64,000 bases of DNA from JBBRSD01 sp038245725 (GCA_038245725.1 JBBRSD010000001.1:438743-502742); one strand, 5' to 3'; shown: positions 44,189 through 53,062, numbered from the stretch's first letter. The notes: generated by a model not told the origin, from the letters alone. Translations and numbers: made by a program.

Positions 44189-45715
44189 ATGCACCACAAC
44201 CGCACTATCATCCGCGCCGTGCTCGGCGCACTCATCCTCATCGCACTGGTCCCAACGCCTGCTTCGGCGATGTCGAGAAGCTCTGTGCTCGCGCGTGGCA
44301 AGGTCTGGGTCACGAAGAACGTGCCGTACAGCAAGTCGCGGTACGCGAAGATTGACGGCTCGCTTGTCCCGACGAACACGCCGTACGCGGCCGCGGTAGC
44401 GCTCGGCTATCGCACGGACTGTTCCGGGTTCGTCTCGATGTGTCTGAAACTCACAAACTCCAAAGGCCAGCCGATGAGCCTGGCGACAGACACGCTCGGC
44501 CGGGTGCTGACCCCCATCGCCAAGAACGAGATCCAGAGCGGCGATGTGATCTTGCGCCCGAAGGGCCCCAACGTCGCCTACGGTCATGCGGTGATGTTCA
44601 TGGGTTGGGCGGACCCGAACCACACGAGCTACTGGACGTACGAAGAATCCAACAGCCGAAGCGGCGCGATCTCGCGCAAGGTCACCTACCCGTTCGGCGG
44701 TGAGCGGGGTTTTGCGCCCTACCGCTACGTGTCGATGGACAACTGGTTCACGGACTGCCAGAGCGCGATCCTCGGCTCGACGCGGTACAAGACCGCTGCC
44801 GCGGCCGCTCGCATATCGTTTCCGACGACGGTCGCCGTGACACCGAAGACGCTTGTCGTCAGCAACGGCGAGGCATGGACCGGTAATCTCGGCGCCGCCG
44901 CTCTCGCCGGCGCGTGCAAGACGCCGCTGCTCATAACCGGCAGTGCGTCGCTCACCGCCACGACGGCGGCAGCGATCAAGCGATTCAAGCCGGGCCGCGT
45001 CTACGTGGTCGGCGGCGTCTCGGCGGTGTCGACTACCGTGACCGCGTCAATCGCGAAGCTGGGACCGAAGGTCGTGCGCATCGGGGGCCACAACCGCTAC
45101 GAAGAAGCGGCCAACACCGCACGCTGGGCGGTCGCGGCAGGGCGCCGAGCCGGGCACCGCTCGGACACGGCATACCTCGTGGGCACGAACGACTTTGCAG
45201 CCGGCCTCGCGGTCGCACCGATGGCCGCGCGCGTCGCCCGCCCGGTGCTCCTTGCGCTGGCAGACGCCGTCCCCGCGGCGACGCTTGATGCTCTGAAGGC
45301 CACCCGCATCACGAAGGTCATCATCATCGGAGGAACGTCTGTGGTGGGAAGCAAGGTCGTCAGCGCGCTGCGCAAGCGCGGCATCCGCGTCAGCCGCATC
45401 GCAGGCCCCACACCGGCGGCAACAGCGTTCCTCGTCGCGCACCACGGCATCGCGCTCAAGTCCGGCTTCTCGTGGAGTCACCTCGGCGTGGCCTCCTCCA
45501 CCAACGTCGTCGGCGTCCTGCCGTGCGCCGTGGCGCAGGGTGAAGCCGGCTCGCTCCTCATGTTCACGCCCGCCCGATCGCTCGACGCGAGCACCGCTGC
45601 CGAGATTACCGAGCACAAGTCCCACGTCGGCCAGGTGCGCGTCTTCGGCGACTTCTTCGCAGTCGAGCAGTCTGTGCGCGCGGCGATCGCCAAGCTCATG
45701 CGTGCGAAACCGTGA
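44189..45715 (+). CDS. secreted NlpC/P60-like protein with cell-wall-binding type 2 repeats
   Basis: 508 residues. Signal peptide (about 10-27). Residues 30-190 look like an NlpC/P60-type hydrolase: catalytic Cys in RTDCSGFVSMCL, His in VAYGHAVMFMG. Residues 210-505 contain three CWB2 repeats (KTPLLITGSASLT, VYVVGGVSAVSTTV, VVRIGGHNRYEEAANTA; then PVLLALADAVPAAT and VIIIGGTSVVG), which bind anionic wall polymers. It probably trims peptidoglycan at the surface. It is coupled to rlmKL by a GTGA overlap, an odd partner. Confidence 0.88.
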   Translation: MHHNRTIIRAVLGALILIALVPTPASAMSRSSVLARGKVWVTKNVPYSKSRYAKIDGSLVPTNTPYAAAVALGYRTDCSGFVSMCLKLTNSKGQPMSLATDTLGRVLTPIAKNEIQSGDVILRPKGPNVAYGHAVMFMGWADPNHTSYWTYEESNSRSGAISRKVTYPFGGERGFAPYRYVSMDNWFTDCQSAILGSTRYKTAAAAARISFPTTVAVTPKTLVVSNGEAWTGNLGAAALAGACKTPLLITGSASLTATTAAAIKRFKPGRVYVVGGVSAVSTTVTASIAKLGPKVVRIGGHNRYEEAANTARWAVAAGRRAGHRSDTAYLVGTNDFAAGLAVAPMAARVARPVLLALADAVPAATLDALKATRITKVIIIGGTSVVGSKVVSALRKRGIRVSRIAGPTPAATAFLVAHHGIALKSGFSWSHLGVASSTNVVGVLPCAVAQGEAGSLLMFTPARSLDASTAAEITEHKSHVGQVRVFGDFFAVEQSVRAAIAKLMRAKP

Positions 45716-48021
45716 CGGCGCGCTACGAGTTCTTCGCGCCGTGCCCCAGGGGGACGGAAGCACTTCTCGGCGATGAGCTGCGCGCGGCGCGTATCCGAGG
45801 TGTGCGGCCGCTGACCTCGGGCGTCTCGTTCTCGGGCCCGCTCGAGTACGGCTACCGTGCGCTCCTGTGGTCGCGCATCGCATCGCGCGTGCTGCTGACA
45901 CTCGGCCGCGTACCGGCCGACAGCGCCGACGCGCTCTACGCAGCCGTGCGCGAGATCCCGTGGGAGGACCACGTGGGCGCTGACGGCACGATCGCGGTCG
46001 ACGCGACCGGCATGAACGACGCCCTGCGCAACACGCAGTTCACCGCAGTGCGCGTCAAAGACGCCATCGCCGACCGCTTCACCGAGAAGTTCGGCCGCCG
46101 CCCGAGCGTGAACACCGCCGAGCCGGACCTGCTGGTCAACATTGTCGTCCGCGCCGAAAAGGCCGTCATATCGATCGACCTCTCGGGCGGCCCGCTGCAC
46201 CAGCGCGGCTACCGCGAGCCGGGCGTGCAGGTCGAGGCGCCCATGAAGGAGAACCTCGCGGCCGCTGTGCTCGCCGTCGCCGGCTGGCGCGAGATCGCCA
46301 AGGCCGGCGGCGCGTTCGTCGACCCGATGTGCGGCTCGGGCACGCTCGCTATCGAGGCCGCGCTCATCGCCGGCGACATCGCGCCGGGCCTCACACGCCG
46401 CCGTTGGGGCTTCGCGAACTGGCTGGGCCACGACGCCGAGGTCTGGTCCCGCATCACCGACGAAGCCGCCACCCGCCGAGAAACCGGCCTCGCGACCCTC
46501 GTCCCCATCGCAGCCTCCGACCACGACCCGCGAGCTGTTGCCGTCGCCGCCAATGCCATCCGCCGAGCCGGCCTCGAAGGCCACATCGAGCTCACCGTGC
46601 GCGAGCTCTTCGATCTCGAGCTCCCCGCGGGCGCCACCGAAGCGCCCGGCCTCGTCGCCATCAACCCGCCCTACGGTGAGCGCATCGGCTCGCGGGCAGC
46701 CCTGCCCGCGCTCTACGCCACGCTCGCGGCCAGAATGCGCCAAGACTTCGACCGCTGGACGCTGGCGGTAATAACTCCCGACGAGAACCTCGCGAGGGGA
46801 CTCGGCATGCAGCCAATCCGCGAGCAGGTCCTCTTCAACGGCAAGATCGAATCCCCAGTAAGGGTCTTCCGCGTAGGGGTTGCAGTTGGGTCGGAGTCTG
46901 CGCGCGCGGTTGACGCCGCGCCGCTTGGTGCCGATTCCGCAGCGGGGGAGGGACGCGTAGCGTCCAGGGCCCCCCGCGAGGACCAGGCGCAAAGCGGTGG
47001 GGTGTCAACCGCGCCCCCCGCGCGAGTCCTGGACGAAGCCGCACAGGCCTTCGCCAACCGCTTGCGCAAGAACGCGCGCCACATGGCCAAGTGGGCAAAG
47101 AAGGCCGGCGTCAGCTGCTACCGGGTCTACGACGCCGACCTCCCTGACTACGCAGTAGCCGTCGACATCTACCACGGCTCCGGTCCCGACGCCGGCAAGC
47201 GCTGGGTCCACATCGCCGAGTACGCCGCGCCCCCGGAGATCGATCCGTCCCGCGCGCTCGCGCGCCTCGACGACGTGCTCGCGATCGCACCGGAAGCTCT
47301 CGGCGTGCAGGAACGCGACGTATTCCTCAAGATCCGCGAGCGCCAACGCGGCACCTCACAGTACACGCGGTTCGACCGGAGGGGCGTGACCGGCATCATC
47401 GAAGAGGGCGGCCTCGCGTTCGAGGTGAACTTCTCGGACTACCTCGACACGGGGATCTTCCTCGATCACCGGGTGACGCGGGCGATGGTGCGCGAGATGG
47501 GCGCCAAGACGCGTTTTCTGAACCTGTTCGCCTACACCGGCACCGCGAGCGTCTATGCCGCGGCGGGCGGTGCGGCATCCACGACGACCGTGGACCTCTC
47601 TACGACGTACACCGAGTGGGCCGGGCGCAACATGGCCACCAACGGCTTCTCCGGCGAGCAGCACCGGCTCGTGAAGGCGGACGTGCTGCAGTGGCTCGAG
47701 GACGCGCGCCGAGCGTCGGCCCACTACGACCTCATCTTCTGCGACCCGCCCACGTTCTCAAACTCCAAGCGCATGGCCGACACCTGGGACGTCGAGCGCG
47801 ACCACGTCTTCCTCATCACGCGCACCGTGTACCTGCTCGCCGAGGGCGGCACGCTCGTGTTCTCGTGCAATCGCAAGAAGTTCAAGGTCGACACCCTCTC
47901 GCTGCAAGCAGCAGGGCTGACCGTTGAGAACATCACCGCGAGCACGATCCCGCGCGACTTCGAGCGCACGCCCGGCGTCCATGGCTGCTGGCTGATTCGG
48001 CGCGCCGGGGCGGGGGCGTAG
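45712..48021 (+). CDS. rlmKL: bifunctional 23S rRNA methyltransferase RlmKL
   Basis: 769 residues. N-terminal THUMP domain (YEFFAPCPRGTEALLGDEL), then the RlmL module that methylates G2445 (VDPMCGSGTLAIEAALIA, INPPYGERIGSR), and a C-terminal RlmK module for G2069 m7G (LNLFAYTGTASVYAAAGGA, FCDPPTFSNSKRM), as known for the E. coli enzyme. The linker between the modules, about residues 398-434, is encoded by a palindromic element (copy B) that keeps the frame: 111 bases, 37 codons. The GTG start overlaps the wall-protein stop. Confidence 0.94.
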   Translation: MTARYEFFAPCPRGTEALLGDELRAARIRGVRPLTSGVSFSGPLEYGYRALLWSRIASRVLLTLGRVPADSADALYAAVREIPWEDHVGADGTIAVDATGMNDALRNTQFTAVRVKDAIADRFTEKFGRRPSVNTAEPDLLVNIVVRAEKAVISIDLSGGPLHQRGYREPGVQVEAPMKENLAAAVLAVAGWREIAKAGGAFVDPMCGSGTLAIEAALIAGDIAPGLTRRRWGFANWLGHDAEVWSRITDEAATRRETGLATLVPIAASDHDPRAVAVAANAIRRAGLEGHIELTVRELFDLELPAGATEAPGLVAINPPYGERIGSRAALPALYATLAARMRQDFDRWTLAVITPDENLARGLGMQPIREQVLFNGKIESPVRVFRVGVAVGSESARAVDAAPLGADSAAGEGRVASRAPREDQAQSGGVSTAPPARVLDEAAQAFANRLRKNARHMAKWAKKAGVSCYRVYDADLPDYAVAVDIYHGSGPDAGKRWVHIAEYAAPPEIDPSRALARLDDVLAIAPEALGVQERDVFLKIRERQRGTSQYTRFDRRGVTGIIEEGGLAFEVNFSDYLDTGIFLDHRVTRAMVREMGAKTRFLNLFAYTGTASVYAAAGGAASTTTVDLSTTYTEWAGRNMATNGFSGEQHRLVKADVLQWLEDARRASAHYDLIFCDPPTFSNSKRMADTWDVERDHVFLITRTVYLLAEGGTLVFSCNRKKFKVDTLSLQAAGLTVENITASTIPRDFERTPGVHGCWLIRRAGAGA
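46904..47014 (-). repeat. palindromic element, copy B (in frame inside rlmKL)
   Basis: Outer arms GCGCGGTTGAC (46904-46914) and GTCAACCGCGC (47004-47014) are perfect inverted repeats. The inner core 46932-46986, read on the minus strand, matches copy A at 43974-44027 and folds the same way (GCGGGGG with CCCCCGC; GGACGC-TAC-GCGTCC). Length 111 bases, a multiple of three, so the host gene stays open across the inter-domain linker. Confidence 0.82.
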
Positions 48022-48072
48022 CGCACACGGCCTCGCGCGCGGCAGGTCTTCTCGGCGGGTGCGATGCACGCG

Positions 48073-48088
48073 GCGACGCCTGCGTCGC
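48073..48088 (+). terminator. weak hairpin after rlmKL
   Basis: GCGACG and CGTCGC around a CCTG loop, flanked by two copies of GATGCACG about 30 bases apart. No T-run; it may be a weak or Rho-aided stop. Confidence 0.3.
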
Positions 48089-48126
48089 GGAGCCCGATGC
48101 ACGGGAGCGCATAGTCGCTTCGGAAG

Positions 48127-48155
48127 CTGACACATCTCGGCCTGTGTCGTACAAT
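48127..48155 (+). promoter_or_regulatory. promoter of the homocitrate-synthase/leuCD-like operon
   Basis: -35 CTGACA (48127-48132) and -10 TACAAT (48150-48155), spaced by 17 bases, one of the best promoter matches in the window. It leaves a leader of about 110 bases before the GTG at 48271; I see no attenuator peptide with a run of Leu or Lys codons. Confidence 0.65.
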
Positions 48156-48270
48156 GTCCGTCCACGCATGGCCGCGCTGCCGATATCGCCGCGCCCGCGT
48201 CAGCAAGACTCTCCGGATCGCTGCCTTCGACGCGCTCCGTAGACCCCGTGAAACAAGGAGATTCGGACAC

Positions 48271-49467
48271 GTGACGGAACACACGAAGATCTGGGAAATG
48301 CCGGTCGAAAGCTACCTCGGCAAGCGCCCGGTCAAGCTCGACGACACGACGCTGCGCGACGGCGAGCAGACCGCAGGCGTCGTCTTCACCAACGCCGAGA
48401 AGGTGCAGATCGCCAGGTACCTCGACGAGATCGGCGTCCAGCAGATCGAGGCCGGCATCCCGGTGATGGGCGGCGACGAGGCCGAGGTCATCACCGAGAT
48501 CGCGCACCTGGGACTCAACGCCTCGATCCTCGGGTGGAACCGCGCCAGCATCGCCGACATCAAGACCTCGATCGCGTGCGGCGTCGACGCGGTGGCGATC
48601 TCGCTTGCTACAAGCGACATCCACATCGAGACCAAGCTCATGAAGGACCGCAAGTGGGTCCTCGATTCGATCCGCGAGGCGACCGCGTACGCGAAGAGCG
48701 AGGGCATGTACGTCTCGGTCAACGCCGAGGACGCGAGCCGCACCGAGTTAGGCTTCCTGCTCGAGTACGCCGCGGCCGCCAAGGCTGAAGGCGCGGACCG
48801 CCTGCGCTTCTGCGACACGATCGGCATCATGGAGCCGCTGACCACGTACAAGGTGGTCAAGGAGCTGTGCGAGCAGACCGGTCTCGAGATCGAGATGCAC
48901 ACGCACAACGACTTCGGCATGGCGATCGCCAACGCCATCGCCGGCATCCACGGCGGCGCGACCTGGGTCAACGTCACCCTCGGCGGGCTGGGTGAGCGCG
49001 CGGGCAACGCCGCGCTCGAGGAGATCGTCATGGCGCTCAAATACATCGAGGGCCTCGACGTTGGCATCTCGACGGAGCGCTTCAGCGAGATCATCAACTA
49101 CACGATGAACGCCGCCGGCCGCACGGTACCGGCGTGGAAGCCGGTCGTGGGCACGAACGTGTTCGCCCACGAAAGCGGCATCCACGTCGACGGCATCATC
49201 AAGAACCCGCACACCTACGAGATCTTCTCGCCCGAGGAGGTCGGTCTGGTTCGCCAGATCGTCGTGGGCAAGCACTCGGGCTCGCGTACGATCGAGCTGA
49301 AGTTCGCCGAGTACGGCATCGAAATCAGCCGAGACGAGGCTAACGACATCCTCCCCACGATCCGCCACGCGACCGTCGAGCTGCACCGCCCGCTCTTCGA
49401 CAAAGAGCTCGTCGAGATATACAACGAGTACAAGGCCACATCCGCTTCGACCGAACTCGCCGACTAG
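48271..49467 (+). CDS. homocitrate synthase / 2-isopropylmalate synthase family (NifV-like)
   Basis: 398 residues: a DRE-TIM metallolyase that condenses acetyl-CoA with a 2-oxoacid. The active-site loop is LDDTTLRDGEQTAGVVF; the T-A-G-V form is typical of homocitrate synthases (NifV, LYS20), while isopropylmalate synthases usually have S-P-G. HTHNDFGMA (metal His pair) and the ESGIHVDGI segment are present. It lacks the C-terminal LeuA regulatory domain, again like NifV. AAGGAG stands ten bases before the GTG. Followed by both dehydratase subunits, so it opens a leucine-like or 2-oxoadipate chain extension. Confidence 0.82.
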   Translation: MTEHTKIWEMPVESYLGKRPVKLDDTTLRDGEQTAGVVFTNAEKVQIARYLDEIGVQQIEAGIPVMGGDEAEVITEIAHLGLNASILGWNRASIADIKTSIACGVDAVAISLATSDIHIETKLMKDRKWVLDSIREATAYAKSEGMYVSVNAEDASRTELGFLLEYAAAAKAEGADRLRFCDTIGIMEPLTTYKVVKELCEQTGLEIEMHTHNDFGMAIANAIAGIHGGATWVNVTLGGLGERAGNAALEEIVMALKYIEGLDVGISTERFSEIINYTMNAAGRTVPAWKPVVGTNVFAHESGIHVDGIIKNPHTYEIFSPEEVGLVRQIVVGKHSGSRTIELKFAEYGIEISRDEANDILPTIRHATVELHRPLFDKELVEIYNEYKATSASTELAD

Positions 49468-49480
49468 GAGGCTGATCACT

Positions 49481-50752
49481 CTGCCCGGAAAGACAATCGC
49501 CGAGAAGATCTTCTCGGCCCACTCCGGCACTGACGCGAAGGCCGGCGACATCGTCGTCGCCGACGTCGACTTCGTGATGGGGCAGGACGGCACCTCTCCG
49601 CTCGCCATCCGCGCGTTTGAGGCCATGGGCGTCACCGAGGTGTTCGACCCCAGCAAGGTCGCGCTCGTCATGGACCACAGCTCGCCGAGCCCGATCGAGG
49701 GCGTGAGCGCTCTGCACACGATCATGCGCGAGTTCGGCAAGCAGACCGGCTGCACCGTCTACGACGTGGGCGAGGGCGTGTGCCACCAGCTCATCCCCGA
49801 GAAAGGCCGCGTCGTCGCCGGCGACCTCATGGTGGGCTGCGACTCGCACACCTGCACGTACGGCGCGATCAACGTGTTCTCGACGGGCGTGGGCTCCACC
49901 GACGGCGCCGCCGCGATGGCGTCGGGCAAGCTGTGGTTCAAGGTGCCCGAGACGCTCAAGGTGACCTACAGTGGCGAGCTGCAGCCGGGAGTCTTCAGCA
50001 AGGACCTCATCCTCTACCTCGCCGGCCAGATCGGCGCCGATGGTGCGACGTACGAGGCGATCGAGTTCACCGGCCCCGTCATCGACGAGCTCTCCGTAGA
50101 GGCCCGCATGACGATGAGCAACATGGCGATCGAGGTGGGCGCGAAGGCCGGCCTCATGAACGCCGACGAGAAGACGCTCGCGTGGTTCGAGGGCCGCGGG
50201 AGCAAGACGCCGGCGCCGCAGAACGCCGATGCCGATGCGGTCTACGCGCGCACGATCGAGTACGACGCGAGCGCGATCGGCCCGCAGATCGCCAAGCCGC
50301 ACTCGGTCGACAACGTGAGCCCGATCGAGGAGGTCGAGGGCACGCCGATCGCCGAGGGGGTCCTCGGCACCTGCACGAACGGGCGGCTGGAAGACTTCGC
50401 GATCGCGGCGAAGATCCTCGAGGGCCGTCACGTACATCCTGACGTGCGCTTCATCGTCGCGCCGGCTTCTCGGCAGATCCTGCTCGACGCGATTCGAGAG
50501 GGCTACATCCAGACGCTTGTGGCGGCGGGTGCTGCGCTTGTCACGCCGGGCTGCGGGCCGTGTGTGGGCACGCACAACGGCGTGCCGAGTAACGGCGAGA
50601 ACGTCATCTCGACCGCGAACCGCAACTTCAAGGGGCGGATGGGCAACTCCAATTCGTTCATCTACCTCGGCAGTCCGGCCACGGTGGCCGCGTCGGTCAT
50701 CGAGGGCAAGATCACCGACCCGCGCAAGTACCTCGAAGGAGGCGAGCTGTAG
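49481..50752 (+). CDS. 3-isopropylmalate / homoaconitate dehydratase large subunit (LeuC/HacA type)
   Basis: 423 residues counting from a CTG codon at 49481. The aconitase-type 4Fe-4S ligands are present: Cys in GTCTNGRLEDF and the pair in PGCGPCVGTH; CDSHTCTYG is the substrate region. The N-terminus PGKTIAEKIFSAHSG is the normal family start, but no ATG, GTG or TTG lies in frame before 49574. AGGAGG at 49466-49471 sits nine bases before CTG 49481, so CTG is the likely start; starting at 49574 would lose about 31 conserved residues. Confidence 0.9.
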   Translation: MPGKTIAEKIFSAHSGTDAKAGDIVVADVDFVMGQDGTSPLAIRAFEAMGVTEVFDPSKVALVMDHSSPSPIEGVSALHTIMREFGKQTGCTVYDVGEGVCHQLIPEKGRVVAGDLMVGCDSHTCTYGAINVFSTGVGSTDGAAAMASGKLWFKVPETLKVTYSGELQPGVFSKDLILYLAGQIGADGATYEAIEFTGPVIDELSVEARMTMSNMAIEVGAKAGLMNADEKTLAWFEGRGSKTPAPQNADADAVYARTIEYDASAIGPQIAKPHSVDNVSPIEEVEGTPIAEGVLGTCTNGRLEDFAIAAKILEGRHVHPDVRFIVAPASRQILLDAIREGYIQTLVAAGAALVTPGCGPCVGTHNGVPSNGENVISTANRNFKGRMGNSNSFIYLGSPATVAASVIEGKITDPRKYLEGGEL

Positions 50753-51253
50753 ATGACGCTGTCTGCCAAGGCCTTCAAGTACGGCGACGACATCAACACC
50801 GACTACATCATCAGCGGCAAGTACAAGTTCAAGTCCAACGACATGGAAGTCATGGCGCACCACGCCATGGAAGAGCTCGACCCGAACTACTACGAGAAGG
50901 TCAAGCCGGAAGGCGGCTTTCTCGTGGCCGGCACGAACTTCGGCATGGGGTCCAGCCGCGAGCAGGCGCCGCTCGTGCTCATCCACTCCAACACCAAGGC
51001 GGTGCTCGCGAAGAGCTTCGCGCGCATCTTCTACCGCAACGCGATCAACACCGGCCTGCCAGTCATCGAGTGCGACACCGATCTCATCGACGACGGTGAC
51101 GAGCTCACCGTCGACCTCGAGAACGGCGTGCTGCGCGACGTGACCAAGGGCATCGACATCGAGTTCCCGCCGTTGCCGCCGGTCATGGCGCAACTGCTCG
51201 CCGACGGCGGGCTTGTTGAGCACTTCAAGAAGCACGGCGGCTTCAACCTGTAG
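50753..51253 (+). CDS. 3-isopropylmalate / homoaconitate dehydratase small subunit (LeuD/HacB type)
   Basis: 166 residues, directly after the large subunit's stop, with GAAGGAGG upstream. Family motifs: FKYGDDINTDYIISGKY, the GTNFGMGSSREQAPLVL loop and SFARIFYRNAINTGLPVIE. The substrate-recognition loop after IISG reads KYKFK, which differs from the YLRLM-like loops of ordinary leucine enzymes, so the natural substrate could be isopropylmalate, homoaconitate or a related acid. Confidence 0.92.
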   Translation: MTLSAKAFKYGDDINTDYIISGKYKFKSNDMEVMAHHAMEELDPNYYEKVKPEGGFLVAGTNFGMGSSREQAPLVLIHSNTKAVLAKSFARIFYRNAINTGLPVIECDTDLIDDGDELTVDLENGVLRDVTKGIDIEFPPLPPVMAQLLADGGLVEHFKKHGGFNL

Positions 51254-51446
51254 GGACGTGGCCGCGACCGAACCGCCCTGCTGCGCGGCCCCGGCGAGCC
51301 CCCGGCGGGCATTTGGGCGCATAAGAGCGCATACTGGAGACACTCCCTCCGATCGCGCCGAGTGGCATTGGCCTGTTCGACCCGTGCCCCAGCGACGCCG
51401 ATTACTCGTGGGAACGTCGCTTCATCGAGGAAGGCCGGTCATCGTC

Positions 51447-51719
51447 GTGTACACGGCATCGCGCCACTACCGCAAGGCCCAAGATGGTGCCGAGCCCGCT
51501 GTTGTCTTCACTGACGACGGCGGCAGCGGTCTGCTCAGTGCATGCAAGAAGCGGTTCGCGTCGCCCGAGTTCGAGGTGACGTGCGATGCCGCACACGCGG
51601 TCTGGGTCAAGCGCGTCGACAAGTCACGCTCTGTCGGCCTCCCACCGTGGATACTGCAGCGGCAGTCGCTGCCCGAGACGCTGGATGGCACCGCCCAGAA
51701 GCTCGCCGCCCTCGTCTAG
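51447..51719 (+). CDS. small hypothetical protein
   Basis: 90 residues, mixed alpha/beta, no recognised family, no signal or membrane helix; the last 20 residues are hydrophobic and helical. GAGGAAGG ends 12 bases before the GTG at 51447. The frame is open much further left, but that part is Arg/Pro-rich and lacks a ribosome site. Confidence 0.55.
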   Translation: MYTASRHYRKAQDGAEPAVVFTDDGGSGLLSACKKRFASPEFEVTCDAAHAVWVKRVDKSRSVGLPPWILQRQSLPETLDGTAQKLAALV

Positions 51720-51748
51720 AGGCGCCGGCACGCTCGTCTGTGTCGTCG

Positions 51749-53062
51749 TCAGGAAGAAAGCAGCCGCTGAAGCTTCTTGTCGGCGTCGCGCGCGAGCCGG
51801 AACTCGAACACACGCCCGCGCTTGCGCTGCTCCAGATAGCCTGCGGCGACGAGCTGTAGGAAGTCTTGGCGAGCCGTTTCATACGCCAGCCCCCTGGACC
51901 GTGCGTGGCGCCTGATCGTGAAGACTGTCGTGGGTGCCTGGAGCGCCTTGTCGAGGATCCGGGCCTGGCGCTGGTTGAGGTTGAGGTGGCCGAATCTGCC
52001 GCGAAGCGCAGAAGAGCGCCGCGTCGCGCGGTCGACCTCGCGCTCCGCCTCGATGTAGGCGTTGAGGAACAGGTGCAGCCGCGTGATGAGGAAGCCGGTG
52101 GCGTCGAAACTCGAGCGGCCGACGCCGGGGGGCGGTGCCGCCCACTCGGAGCTCTGCGTGCGCGTGAGCGGCGTGAACGGAAGCTGCCGGTAGCCCTGCT
52201 GGTACTCGTAGATGTGGGCGACGAGCCGAGCGAACAGACCGTTGGCCACCGCGAACGGCTGCACTCGCCGGATCCAGTAGAAGCCGACGATCGCCTTGAT
52301 GAGCGGGTGGATGAACGGCTTCTGATGCGTGGTGTCGTAAGCCGCAATCGCGTTCATCTCACTGGGAATCCTGTCGGGAGCAGCGCCAAGCCCATCTGCC
52401 GAGAACCCCATGCCCGGGTTCTCGGTGTGCTCCGTCGTGCGGTAGACCCCGCCGAGCGACTCGTCGAGGGAAAGCTGCCGGTGCAGATCGCGCAGGCGAT
52501 CGACGGTGAGCTCCTGGGCGGCGAGCTCGGGGAGCCGTTCCATCATCTGGAAGAACCGCAGGACCCAGCGCTCGTACTCGGTGGCCGGCTCGGTGCCTTC
52601 TTGCAGCATGCGTCTCGCGCCGTTCATCGCTTGGGAGAGATCGTCCTCGTCGGTGGGTGAAAGCTCGCCCCGCGTGAGGCCGAGGGGGAGCACCTCTTCG
52701 ATGAGTATCTGGTTCCGCAGGTGCCGAATCTCGTCCTCGGGCAGGTGGACGGCGGAGCTGTAGTCAAATCCCGACCTGATGTCGATCCAATGCAGCAGCT
52801 CGACGACCTCGGCGGACAGGGTGATCCAGCCAGAGTAATCGCCCCACGCGCCCGCAAGGATGGTGAGTCCCTGCGCTCGGCGTGCCGAGCGCAGCAGCTG
52901 GGTCACGGCGTCGCGGGGGAGTCCGAGCGTGAGGCTGGTTCCAGCGAACCCCTCACGCTCGGAGTAGTCGACGTGGGCTGCCTGGAACAAGGAGTCGAGA
53001 CGCCCCGTCTCCAAGGCCTCCACGAGCCGAAACGCTGTGTCCTCATCGATCGAATGGTCCAT
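51749..53062 (-). CDS. Fic-fold protein with degenerate active site and C-terminal winged helix
   Basis: 437 residues. The helix IHPLIKAIVGFYWIRRV leads into VQPFAVANGLFAR (about residues 266-278), the position of the Fic motif HPFxxGNGRxxR. The catalytic His is Gln, and key Asp, Gly and Arg positions are changed, so AMP transfer is unlikely. The last 70 residues form a winged helix (QARILDKALQA, then RRHARSRGLAYETARQDFLQLVAAGYL). A DNA-binding regulator using the Fic fold for ligand sensing is my inference. AGGAG stands seven bases before the ATG at 53062. Confidence 0.8.
   Translation of the reverse strand: MDHSIDEDTAFRLVEALETGRLDSLFQAAHVDYSEREGFAGTSLTLGLPRDAVTQLLRSARRAQGLTILAGAWGDYSGWITLSAEVVELLHWIDIRSGFDYSSAVHLPEDEIRHLRNQILIEEVLPLGLTRGELSPTDEDDLSQAMNGARRMLQEGTEPATEYERWVLRFFQMMERLPELAAQELTVDRLRDLHRQLSLDESLGGVYRTTEHTENPGMGFSADGLGAAPDRIPSEMNAIAAYDTTHQKPFIHPLIKAIVGFYWIRRVQPFAVANGLFARLVAHIYEYQQGYRQLPFTPLTRTQSSEWAAPPPGVGRSSFDATGFLITRLHLFLNAYIEAEREVDRATRRSSALRGRFGHLNLNQRQARILDKALQAPTTVFTIRRHARSRGLAYETARQDFLQLVAAGYLEQRKRGRVFEFRLARDADKKLQRLLSS

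Noticed and set aside
45478..46992. 504-codon minus-strand frame over the wall protein and rlmKL
   Set aside because: Shadow frame; typical reverse-strand Arg/Val/Asp bias and no conserved motif.
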